Below, piece after piece: positions 7,312-13,416 of a stretch of 13,890 nucleotides of DNA. Origin of the DNA: Caryophanales bacterium UBA5632 (GTDB lineage: Bacteria; Bacillota_I; Bacilli_A; Izemoplasmatales; Hujiaoplasmataceae); NCBI GenBank assembly GCA_002421405.1, contig DIJY01000070.1, forward strand, positions 1 to 13,890. The letters are read 5' to 3'. The position numbers and the translations under genes are program-made. Position 1 is the stretch's first letter; the number at the start of each line of letters is the position of its first letter. A model generated the notes under the pieces. The model had not been told where the DNA came from, searched no databases, and saw only the letters and a program-made list of their open reading frames with translations.

Positions 7312-8147
7312 TATTTAATAACTCCAAGCAAGAATAAGATAGTACCTAATACAAGTAGACCAAGAATCAAGAAAATTAGATATTTACGAGGTAATTTCTT
7401 GTTCACTTGATACAAGCCTACCGTAATAAGCAGTGGAAGTAATTTCGGCATGGCACCATCAAGTAGTTGTTGAACGTTGACAATTGTCTCATTTACTACC
7501 AATTCTGTACCAATCGTAATACGCACTGACGAACTAATCAAAGCACCCAATACCACAACCCCTACCATCGTTGATAGATTGATGATGTTCTTCATAACTT
7601 TAGCTTGTTCACCAGAAGTAATGAATTCCATACCTTTTTCGTATCCTAAGATGATTCCATAGTATTTGATTGCGATATTGATCGCATTGTAAATTACAAA
7701 CATCAAGACAGGCCCTAGTGCATTCCCATTAAGTGCATACGCTGCGCCGATACTACCTGCGATTGCTTGAATCGTCAACTTGAATACGGAGTCTCCGATT
7801 CCTGCAAGTGGTCCCATCATCCCTGCTTTAACAGCAACGACGCCTTCTTTTTGTTCTACTGATGTTGTTTCTTCGATTGCAGCGGTGATTCCAAGAATCA
7901 TCCCTGTAGCGGTATTCTGGGATAAAAAGTATTCAAGATGACGTTGCATTGCTGCAACTCTCACTTCTTTAGGTTCATTCTTATAGAGCTTTTTTAAAAC
8001 GGGTGTTAGTGCAGTAGCGAAAGAAATCGCTTGAGCCGTCGTACTATTAATTGCTAATCCCAATCCAAAGATTTGTAAACGCCAATATACTTTATTTAAA
8101 TCTTTGCGAGTGATTTTCTCACCGTTCATACGATTGATTTCGCTCAT
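7311..8147 (-). CDS. PTS EIID, mannose family
   Basis: 278 aa, membrane subunit that forms the sugar channel with EIIC. Conserved features: ITRKDLNKVYWRLQ near the N-terminus, GLGLAINSTTAQAISFATAL, then RHLEYFLSQNTATGMILGI and MGPLAGIGDSVF, all hallmarks of EIID. Hydrophobic helices are concentrated in the second half (for example ~150-172, 190-207, and the last ~20 residues). A perfect AAGGAGG sits 7-8 bases before the ATG, inside the end of the EIIC gene. The start overlaps the EIIC stop as ATGA. Confidence 0.95.
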   Translation of the reverse strand: MSEINRMNGEKITRKDLNKVYWRLQIFGLGLAINSTTAQAISFATALTPVLKKLYKNEPKEVRVAAMQRHLEYFLSQNTATGMILGITAAIEETTSVEQKEGVVAVKAGMMGPLAGIGDSVFKLTIQAIAGSIGAAYALNGNALGPVLMFVIYNAINIAIKYYGIILGYEKGMEFITSGEQAKVMKNIINLSTMVGVVVLGALISSSVRITIGTELVVNETIVNVQQLLDGAMPKLLPLLITVGLYQVNKKLPRKYLIFLILGLLVLGTILFLLGVIK

Positions 8148-8944
8148 AGATCATAACCTCCTTCTTTAACCCCATTATTTGTATTTTGAGACTGTGTATT
8201 CTGGAAATCGATCACATTCATGATCCATGTGTAGAATGTTGCGAATGCTAAGGAAATAAGCGTCACGCCTAAGATATCCATATTCAAGTATGCATTTAAC
8301 ACGAATCCAAAGATCAAGAAGCCCCACATGCCCTTTTTCATGATGATGGTCATCAAGATTGAAAGACCTACAGCTGGTAGAATTCCAGAAGCTTTTGCTA
8401 AACCTGCTAAGATTGGTGCTGGAATGCTCGCCATTACTTGTTCCACAGCCGATCCTCCAAAATAGATGATTAAGAATGTAGGAACGAAACGAATTAAGAA
8501 CTGTAAAATTGCACTCGCAATGTTGATCTTCAATATGCTGTCAAAATTACCCGTTAGTGCCAATTTATCAGCCCATGGCGCAAAGAATTGACGTACAAAC
8601 ATGAAGATCAAGTTGAATTGTTGAACAAGAATTGCTACGGCTGTCGCTGTCGCAACCCCGGCTGCAATTCCTTCTGCGGATGTTTGACCCGTTGTAATCG
8701 CAAAGGTTACCCCAACGATTGTTCCAACAATCATATCTGGGGTTTGGTACCCAGCCATGTTCCCAAGACCCATCCACATCAATTCGAGTGTTGCGGATAC
8801 AATAAGCGCTGTTGTTAAGTCACCTAGAATTAAACCAACAAGTGGTCCAACTAATAAAGGTCTTCTTAACATTTGTGGGCCTTGATCATCATATGAACAA
8901 TAACCAGCCCATAATGCAATCAATAATGACTGAAATAGAGACAT
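8144..8944 (-). CDS. PTS EIIC, mannose family
   Basis: 266 aa, integral membrane permease subunit and first gene of the operon. LLIALWAGYCSYDDQGPQ, LRRPLLVGPLVGLILGDLTT and LELMWMGLGNMAGYQTPD are the N-terminal EIIC-Man/Sor blocks. The rest alternates hydrophobic helices, consistent with about seven TM segments. AAAGGAGGAAA lies just before the ATG, and a candidate sigma-A promoter ends about 25 bases upstream. The C-terminal tail (Asn/Gln-rich, NTQSQNTNNG) is hydrophilic. The sugar transported is unknown. Confidence 0.95.
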   Translation of the reverse strand: MSLFQSLLIALWAGYCSYDDQGPQMLRRPLLVGPLVGLILGDLTTALIVSATLELMWMGLGNMAGYQTPDMIVGTIVGVTFAITTGQTSAEGIAAGVATATAVAILVQQFNLIFMFVRQFFAPWADKLALTGNFDSILKINIASAILQFLIRFVPTFLIIYFGGSAVEQVMASIPAPILAGLAKASGILPAVGLSILMTIIMKKGMWGFLIFGFVLNAYLNMDILGVTLISLAFATFYTWIMNVIDFQNTQSQNTNNGVKEGGYDL

Positions 8945-8968
8945 ATACTTTCCTCCTTTATTAACACT

Positions 8969-8997
8969 ATCTTAATCATTTAAAACATCGATATCAA
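8969..8997 (-). promoter_or_regulatory. Candidate sigma-A promoter of the PTS operon
   Basis: On the minus strand TTGATA (8997-8992) and TAAGAT (8974-8969) are separated by exactly 17 bases. Transcription would start near 8962, giving a ~20-base leader that contains the RBS. The -35 matches consensus at 5 of 6 positions and the -10 at 4 of 6, which fits a promoter needing an activator. No sigma-54 -24/-12 element with the essential GG was found, although LevR-type systems often use one. Confidence 0.5.
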
Positions 8998-9012
8998 AAT
9001 ATAAAAATGCAA

Positions 9013-9028
9013 ATGTAAGCGCAATCAT
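9013..9028 (-). promoter_or_regulatory. CcpA catabolite-responsive element (cre)
   Basis: ATGTAAGCGCAATCAT matches the degenerate cre consensus WTGNNARCGNWWWCAW at every position. It lies 15 bases upstream of the candidate -35, with its centre about 58 bases before the inferred start site. That position could support repression by blocking an activator, or direct control by CcpA. Confidence 0.7.
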
Positions 9029-9029
9029 T

Positions 9030-9067
9030 TAGTATTAAATTATTTCAATGAATGGAGAAAAATACTA
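9030..9067. repeat. 7-bp inverted repeat between the two cre sites
   Basis: TAGTATT (9030-9036) and AATACTA (9061-9067) are reverse complements 24 bases apart, starting next to the first cre. It could be part of the binding site of the PRD-type regulator; short arms in AT-rich DNA make chance possible. Confidence 0.25.
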
Positions 9068-9100
9068 TTGTCTTATGTACACAGTGCTTAAGTTATCTAC

Positions 9101-9114
9101 CCTAAGCGCTTTCA
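9101..9114 (-). promoter_or_regulatory. Second cre-like site
   Basis: On the minus strand TGAAAGCGCTTAGG fits TGNNARCGNWWWCA at 12 of 14 positions, with the final CA replaced by GG; the core AAGCGCTT is palindromic. It lies ~80 bases upstream of the first cre, as seen where CcpA binds twice at a promoter. Confidence 0.4.
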
Positions 9115-9281
9115 CCATTTGTTTATCTTAACTATTCATTTCTAATATTGAGCAAACTTAACCACTACATTTCATTCACTTTTAAGAATCTGTATCCTTA
9201 CAACCAATACTGCAAAAATCAAGATATCAAGAGATTTTGTTAGCTTTGATTTTACTAATTTGCAATACGGTCTTTATATAA

Positions 9282-9294
9282 AAGTGTTACACTT
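9282..9294. repeat. Perfect 13-bp palindrome AAGTGTTACACTT
   Basis: Two 6-base half-sites around a central T, in non-coding DNA just downstream of the esterase/symporter terminator. It has the form of a repressor operator, but no promoter or gene start is close enough to assign it. The rest of 9115-9311 shows no supportable gene. Confidence 0.3.
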
Positions 9295-9311
9295 GGGCAT
9301 TTCAACCAACT

Positions 9312-9335
9312 AAAAAGCCTTTTTTATAAGGCTTT
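9312..9335 (-). terminator. Intrinsic terminator after the esterase / symporter remnant
   Basis: On the minus strand an 8-bp perfect stem (AAAGCCTT / AAGGCTTT, loop ATAAAA) runs into TTTTTA. It ends transcription coming from 11004 downward and separates that unit from the PTS promoter region. The plus strand has no T-run after the stem. Confidence 0.7.
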
Positions 9336-9487
9336 GTGTGTAAATGGCGCTGACTACAGAAGCCGATTAATAGCGTATTATTTATCTCATAATTGCTTAG
9401 AACGTACTTTTTATAAACATTTATGGTAATTTGTAACGACTTTTCTCGATAAATGATAATAGTTTAAGTTGAGCTCATTACACCCAC

Positions 9488-9853
9488 TTATGCCATTATT
9501 TTATATTTTACTAACTCGCTTACATCTAAAACAAAAGTAAGAAGTGCTTCACACATATGCCAAATAGAATCACTAACCAGAGCATCTATGTACGTGCTTT
9601 CCATGCTTATATTTAGTTTTGTCCAACATAAACTCCATCAATACATCATTAACCCTGCCTAGAAATTTAGAGAAAAATAATTTCTCCTATAAACGTAATT
9701 TTGAACCCTCGTGCACCACTGTAGAAGTAAGTAATGTTGCTACCCATTAGTATCATCACAAGATTCCTTGCTAAATCACAACTATATGCTAATTTCCCTC
9801 TAATCTGATTTTTCTGAATATCCTGTTTCTTTTGTTTGCATGCAGTGCTTCAT
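9488..9853 (-). pseudogene. Remnant of a GPH-family (glycoside-pentoside-hexuronide) sugar:cation symporter, N-terminal part, frameshifted
   Basis: Four short minus-strand segments in changing frames line up in order with the start of MelB/XynP-like symporters. A possible start is ATG 9853. The segment 9801-9667 gives GKLAYSCDLARNLV and ITYFYSG, compared with family 'EKLAYGLGDLASNLV...YLLYFYTDVFG'. Segment ~9684-9573 gives NDVLMEFMLDKTKYKHGK, compared with 'NDPIMGIIVDRTKSKWGK', the cation/sugar loop between TM2 and TM3. Segment ~9585-9488 gives CEALLTFVLDVSELVKYK, compared with 'LTFTVPDLS..GKLVYAY'. At least three frame changes and internal stops occur, and the remaining ~330 residues of a GPH protein are gone. 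It follows the esterase gene on the same strand and precedes a terminator. The homology is my reading of motifs and was not searched. Confidence 0.65.
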
Positions 9854-9876
9854 TTTATTAACACATCTTTTCTATT

Positions 9877-11004
9877 TTATAAAACTTCATTCATAAAAGC
9901 TGCTATTTCTTTGATACAATCCTCAGCTTGTGGTGCAACACCAATTTGATCTGCAAAGCCATGCCCCATACCACGATAAATAATCGTTTTCAACCGCACT
10001 CCAGCTTTTAACGCTTGTTGCGCATAAGCAAAATCTTCAAAAGCTAAGAAATCATGTTCTCCAAAAATCAACAATGTTGTTGGTAAATCATGCATATTAT
10101 CAAGTAGTGGTGATACATAAATATGATCTGAATTGATAAACCCCTGCAAGTATACATTCTCAAGAAAGTTTCCTTTACGATCATCTCCATTCACCAATCC
10201 ACTCATCATACTTAATGATGCATTCAACACCTTGGCATGTTTTTTACTTCTTTGATATTGCGCAATGTTCACACCATGATAAAATTCTGTTTCCTTCCCA
10301 GAAATATTTACTACTGGATAAATTAGTACTTGTAATTTGACCATTCCTGTTTTATCATCACGATCACGCAAAGTAACTGCAGCTGCAAGATTTCCTCCGG
10401 CACTGTCACCAGAAACTACAAGCTTTGTATTATCACCATTAAATTTATTCGCATTTTCATAAGCCCATTTTGTAGCAAAATAGCAATCATCAAATGGTGC
10501 TGGATAATGGTTCTCAGGACAGAGTCGATAATCAACATTAAAAGCAACACAATCAATATTTTGAACCAATAACTTGCACATTTGCTCAACAATATCCGGA
10601 CCTCCACCAAAGAATCCGCCACCATGATAATAAATAAACATCGGAATATTTTTACCTGAATTCTCACGAGTATAGACGCGAACAGGTACTTGGTGTTTAT
10701 CTGTGCTTGGCACCTCAAAATGCTGTACTTTTATTCCTTCATCTGCAATATAAGTTCCCTTATAATCGTTAAACATTTTCCGCAATGGTAAAACTTGCTC
10801 CAAAAGCGTTTGATCTTTCTTTTTCGGCATGAATCTCATAAACAAAGATGCCATTTTCATAGACTTATATACCCTTGGATCCATATCTCCTGGTTCTCCG
10901 CCTTCAGGAATCGGTTTCACTAAAATAGGTACATCATTATAAACGATTACTTCTTCATTAGTTTTCATCTTTTGTAAAAGTGAAAGATCATATTTTCTTT
11001 TCAT
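9877..11004 (-). CDS. Alpha/beta-hydrolase esterase, HSL / acetyl-esterase (Aes) type
   Basis: 375 aa, likely a cytoplasmic carboxylesterase acting on short acyl or acetyl esters. YYHGGGFFGGG (125-135) is the oxyanion-hole HGGG motif of the hormone-sensitive-lipase family. GDSAGGNLA (199-207) carries nucleophile S201. FGEHDFL places the acid at D318 and GMGHGFAD places His at H348. The PAPFDDCY segment (168-175) is also typical. The N-terminal ~90 residues form the usual cap. The start has GAGGG about 7 bases upstream. No signal peptide was seen. It lies upstream of the symporter remnant on the same strand, so it may have de-esterified a sugar brought in by that transporter; this is inference. 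The gene itself shows no frameshift or missing catalytic residue. Confidence 0.92.
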   Translation of the reverse strand: MKRKYDLSLLQKMKTNEEVIVYNDVPILVKPIPEGGEPGDMDPRVYKSMKMASLFMRFMPKKKDQTLLEQVLPLRKMFNDYKGTYIADEGIKVQHFEVPSTDKHQVPVRVYTRENSGKNIPMFIYYHGGGFFGGGPDIVEQMCKLLVQNIDCVAFNVDYRLCPENHYPAPFDDCYFATKWAYENANKFNGDNTKLVVSGDSAGGNLAAAVTLRDRDDKTGMVKLQVLIYPVVNISGKETEFYHGVNIAQYQRSKKHAKVLNASLSMMSGLVNGDDRKGNFLENVYLQGFINSDHIYVSPLLDNMHDLPTTLLIFGEHDFLAFEDFAYAQQALKAGVRLKTIIYRGMGHGFADQIGVAPQAEDCIKEIAAFMNEVL

Positions 11005-11023
11005 GTTAAACCCTCTATTTTAA

Positions 11024-11170
11024 TTATTGATAATTTTTTCTCTTTCTAGAAATGGAAAGAAAAGTATAAATCATTTCGATGACAATAGCTATCACAAATA
11101 GGCCAAGTATATATTCGATAGTTAGTTTCCCACCCCTTTTGAACTTCTGATTATGCAGAAGGTAATTTTG
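11024..11170 (-). other. Open frame without a start codon, hydrophobic helix plus basic tail (possible gene remnant)
   Basis: A 48-codon open frame ends at TAA 11026-11024, just before the esterase RBS. Its second half reads LTIEYILGLFVIAIVIEMIY, a clear TM-like helix, followed by a basic tail (SRKRKNYQ). AAAGGGG precedes it, but there is no ATG, GTG or TTG at a suitable distance. It looks like the end of a small membrane protein whose start is lost. The rest of 11171-11545 holds no gene I can support. Confidence 0.3.
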
Positions 11171-11545
11171 CTAACCTTTAAGCTTAAGTTATGAACTACA
11201 CAGAAAATTATCATGTAAGAAGAGAATAAAGATAATCACTTACATAAATAAATGAATATATTGTTAATTCGATTATACCTCTATGAAAGCACCAGTGCTA
11301 CACACCATTAGTTATAAATTTACATCAAGTATGATCATCGTTCAGTTATTGGGTACTAATCAGAAGATTCCCGCGTTTAAACACATCACGGTCTCCGTAT
11401 TCAATCCACACCACACATTCTTGATTGATGAGTATAAATGCCTATCTAGAGGTAATCGTGCGACGTGGTGAGCCTGGTGAGACCATGCAAATATAACGGG
11501 AATTACCCCATCCATTTTGAATCGATTTCCCTATTTATCTATATT

Positions 11546-11573
11546 AAAAGAGAACCCTATATCTAGGATTCTC
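11546..11573 (-). terminator. Intrinsic terminator overlapping the stop of the small membrane protein
   Basis: Minus strand: GAGAATCCTA (11573-11564) pairs with TAGGGTTCTC (11559-11550) as a 10-bp stem with one T-G wobble and a 4-base loop, then TTTT. The first stem bases lie within the TGA stop codon at 11574-11572. Confidence 0.8.
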
Positions 11574-11769
11574 ACTTCTTCAACTTCTTTACAATTTCAC
11601 TGGCTGTATGCATCGCAAGCAAGGACAGCACCATGTAAATGATTACTTCTTTTGTCGTCACGGTAGCTGTTGGATCGCCAGACTCATTTCGTATTATCTG
11701 AATCAGTGATGCACGTCCTAACCAATACCAGACCGCAAATATCGTAATGATGATTAAATATCCGTACAT
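11572..11769 (-). CDS. Small two-TM membrane protein, unknown function
   Basis: 65 aa, not recognised. It has a strong AAAGGAGGTG RBS 4-5 bases before the ATG and its own terminator, so it is very likely expressed. Hydrophobic segments at ~2-18 and ~41-55 are joined by a polar loop with RNESGDPTATVTTKE, and the end is basic (EIVKKLKK). This suggests a helical hairpin with a cytoplasmic C-terminus. Size and topology resemble small holin-like or toxin-like peptides, but no motif supports either. No neighbour on the same strand is close. Confidence 0.75.
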   Translation of the reverse strand: MYGYLIIITIFAVWYWLGRASLIQIIRNESGDPTATVTTKEVIIYMVLSLLAMHTASEIVKKLKK

Positions 11770-11903
11770 CAGACACCTCCTTTGAGATCTCTTATACGAA
11801 TATTATTGCGTGATCGTCTAGGGATGTATATGACAAACGTATTTATTGGGTCAGCATCTCAATGAAGTTATCTTCGAAATTTCTATAGTACTACAGTTCT
11901 ACA

Positions 11904-12092
11904 TAATATATTTACGCAAATTTGCTTAATAAAACTCCTGTGTCGGTCATAGGCTTGGACAATTATGAGAAACTCATGGTTTTTCTAGCAAAGACGAAAG
12001 AAACGATCGGACCTTATTCTAAAAGTGATGGTGAAATAACAGAATCTACTCTTTATATGAAGGATTCATTAAATCAAGTCCTTATATGTTGA
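11904..12092 (+). other. Short coding-like fragment without a convincing start
   Basis: The frame is open between the TAA at 11904 and the TGA at 12090-12092; the only usable start is a TTG at 11922 with no RBS. The translation includes NKTPVSVIGLDNYEKLMVF, which has real-protein composition and faintly resembles the 'pv.Vi.l..YekLm' end of Phd-type antitoxins, but this is too weak to name. The surrounding 11770-12312 is otherwise without a supportable gene. Confidence 0.25.
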
Positions 12093-12271
12093 GTAACACC
12101 AATTGAATCTCATTTTCAGTTGTCCTCCTGTTTAGAATTATTATGATTGAAACTTCATACTCAATGTTACCAAAGTCTCTTGAAATTAGAATTAATGATT
12201 GTTCATTTTAGAAATTTATGATTCTCAGTATTTTATGTTTTGTTGGCAGGGTCGGTAAATCATTCATGAGC

Positions 12272-12289
12272 GATTGAACAGATTGAACA
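12272..12289. repeat. Perfect 9-bp tandem duplication
   Basis: GATTGAACA occurs twice in a row (12272-12280 and 12281-12289), about 25 bases past the stop of the diguanylate cyclase gene. No T-run hairpin was found here, so that gene has no clear terminator. Confidence 0.5.
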
Positions 12290-12312
12290 TAAACCTTGGC
12301 TTCATACAAACT

Positions 12313-13206
12313 TTATCCAAATGTGACTCTATTCTTACCATTTTTTTTGCTTTGATACATCAAATTATCAGATCTTTCGATAATGCTTAAAACAGTGTCA
12401 TTCTCTTTTACTAACGTTGCTCCAATTGAAACCGTTATTTTTAAGTCATGTTCAGGCAAGCGTAAAGCAGAAGTCTCCACAAGTGTTTTAATCTTTTCGG
12501 ACACTCTTTCTAAACCTAGATCATTTAAGTCAGAAAATACGATAATGAACTCTTCACCACCTAAGCGTCCAATAATGTCATTCTTACGTAGATTTGATTT
12601 TATCGTTTGAACCAATAACTTTAATATCTCGTCCCCAATACCATGGCCATATGTATCATTGATGTGCTTAAAATTATCAATATCAATAAAATTGACACCA
12701 AACGGTACATTAACAACTTTAAACTCACGCAATTTTGATTCGATTATTGCATTCAAGTATTTTCGATTAGGAATATTCGTTAACGCGTCTTGAGAAGCCT
12801 CCATTTGCAACTTCAATATATCGTCATGTAGAACACTCGCTTCCTTGATTTCGCTAAAAATCTCAACGGCACCTTCAATTAATCCTTCATTGTTAAAAAT
12901 CGGGAGTGCTTTTATCATTACGGGTACACGATGACCATTCTTATGTTGTAAGAATACATTGGCCTCTCGAGCCAAGCCATCCTTAATGGTCGCATGCAAT
13001 GGACATCCATCAAAACATAAGGCAACACCGTTAATATCAACATGGTTCAATATATTGGAATAACACTTCTTATGAACTACTTCATCAGGAGAAAACCCAG
13101 TTATGTTGTGAGCTCCATTGTTCCATGATGTAATTGTTCTTTCCTTATCAACAAAATACACACCTTCATACAAGTTTTCAAGAACATCCGTTTCATAATT
13201 TTCCAT
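12313..13206 (-). CDS. PAS-GGDEF diguanylate cyclase
   Basis: 297 aa, predicted to make cyclic di-GMP from two GTP. Residues ~1-120 are a PAS sensor domain (GVYFVDKERTITSWNNGA, then ITGFSPDEVV). It contains three Cys (C48, C64, C68) in the 'kCy.nIl.hvd..G..lC..gCPl' pattern seen in a subgroup of bacterial PAS domains. A short linker leads to the GGDEF domain (~135-297): DALTNIPNRKYL, FIDIDNFKHINDTYGH with the metal/GTP Asp residues, active-site GGEEF at 216-220, and the allosteric I-site RKND (207-210) five residues before it. All needed residues are present, so it should be active and feedback-inhibited. No TM segment, so it is soluble. The RBS is weak (GTGAGA). It is divergent from the broken sensor gene at 13417. 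Confidence 0.93.
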   Translation of the reverse strand: MENYETDVLENLYEGVYFVDKERTITSWNNGAHNITGFSPDEVVHKKCYSNILNHVDINGVALCFDGCPLHATIKDGLAREANVFLQHKNGHRVPVMIKALPIFNNEGLIEGAVEIFSEIKEASVLHDDILKLQMEASQDALTNIPNRKYLNAIIESKLREFKVVNVPFGVNFIDIDNFKHINDTYGHGIGDEILKLLVQTIKSNLRKNDIIGRLGGEEFIIVFSDLNDLGLERVSEKIKTLVETSALRLPEHDLKITVSIGATLVKENDTVLSIIERSDNLMYQSKKNGKNRVTFG

Positions 13207-13225
13207 TTTATCTCACATTCTAAGT

Positions 13226-13241
13226 GTATTTTGTAAAATAC
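13226..13241. repeat. Palindrome GTATTTTGTAAAATAC in the diguanylate cyclase leader
   Basis: 7-base arms (13226-13232 and 13235-13241) around GT, 20 bases upstream of the cyclase start. It is either an operator placed downstream of the promoter or a hairpin close to the weak RBS. Confidence 0.45.
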
Positions 13242-13256
13242 TTTTATAGATTTGAT

Positions 13257-13279
13257 ATTACGCTCCTCAAGCGCGTAAT
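13257..13279. repeat. Hairpin ATTACGC / GCGTAAT in the diguanylate cyclase leader
   Basis: 7-bp perfect stem (13257-13263 with 13273-13279) and a 9-base loop. With the promoter at 13297-13305 it would lie at the very 5' end of the cyclase mRNA. It is not followed by a T-run on either strand. It does not have the conserved cores of the GEMM cyclic di-GMP riboswitch. Confidence 0.4.
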
Positions 13280-13296
13280 TCAACATTTTAACCAAA

Positions 13297-13305
13297 ATTA
13301 TAGCA
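13297..13305 (-). promoter_or_regulatory. Extended -10 promoter of the diguanylate cyclase gene
   Basis: Minus strand TGCTATAAT is a perfect extended -10 (TGnTATAAT). No good -35 is present, as is common for extended -10 promoters. The start site would be near 13290, giving an ~83-base leader that holds both palindromes above. Confidence 0.5.
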
Positions 13306-13416
13306 TAACAAGTGGAATATATAATCTTGCTTATGTAATTCAATGTTAGTACAATGACATGAATGATAAGCACTTAAAAACGTGCATTGTCGCAATAAAT
13401 AAGCGGAGATAGCTTT

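Noticed and set aside
8588..8818. 76-residue plus-strand open frame rich in Cys and Asn
   Set aside because: Antisense to the highly conserved EIIC gene, with a biased composition typical of a shadow frame.
9001..9025. Sigma-54 -24/-12 promoter before the PTS operon, as in LevR systems
   Set aside because: A TTGCA is present, but the matching position lacks the essential GG of the -24 element, and the regulator has no visible AAA+ domain.
11283..11471. 62-residue plus-strand open frame
   Set aside because: No ribosome binding site, no recognisable motif, and unlikely composition; treated as chance.
11360..11515. 51-residue minus-strand open frame with ATG and a weak AGGGA upstream
   Set aside because: His/Cys/Trp-rich sequence with no family resemblance, opposite another open frame; no support as a gene.
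12093..12140. 13-codon minus-strand open frame behind a GGAGGA
   Set aside because: Too short, with no terminator or attenuator structure and no downstream gene to serve as a leader peptide for.
13257..13290. Cyclic di-GMP (GEMM) riboswitch upstream of the cyclase
   Set aside because: The leader is short and AT-rich, with only two simple hairpins and none of the conserved GEMM core bases.
13101..13373. 90-residue minus-strand open frame at the start of the cyclase gene
   Set aside because: It overlaps the well-supported PAS domain in another frame and has no protein-like motif.
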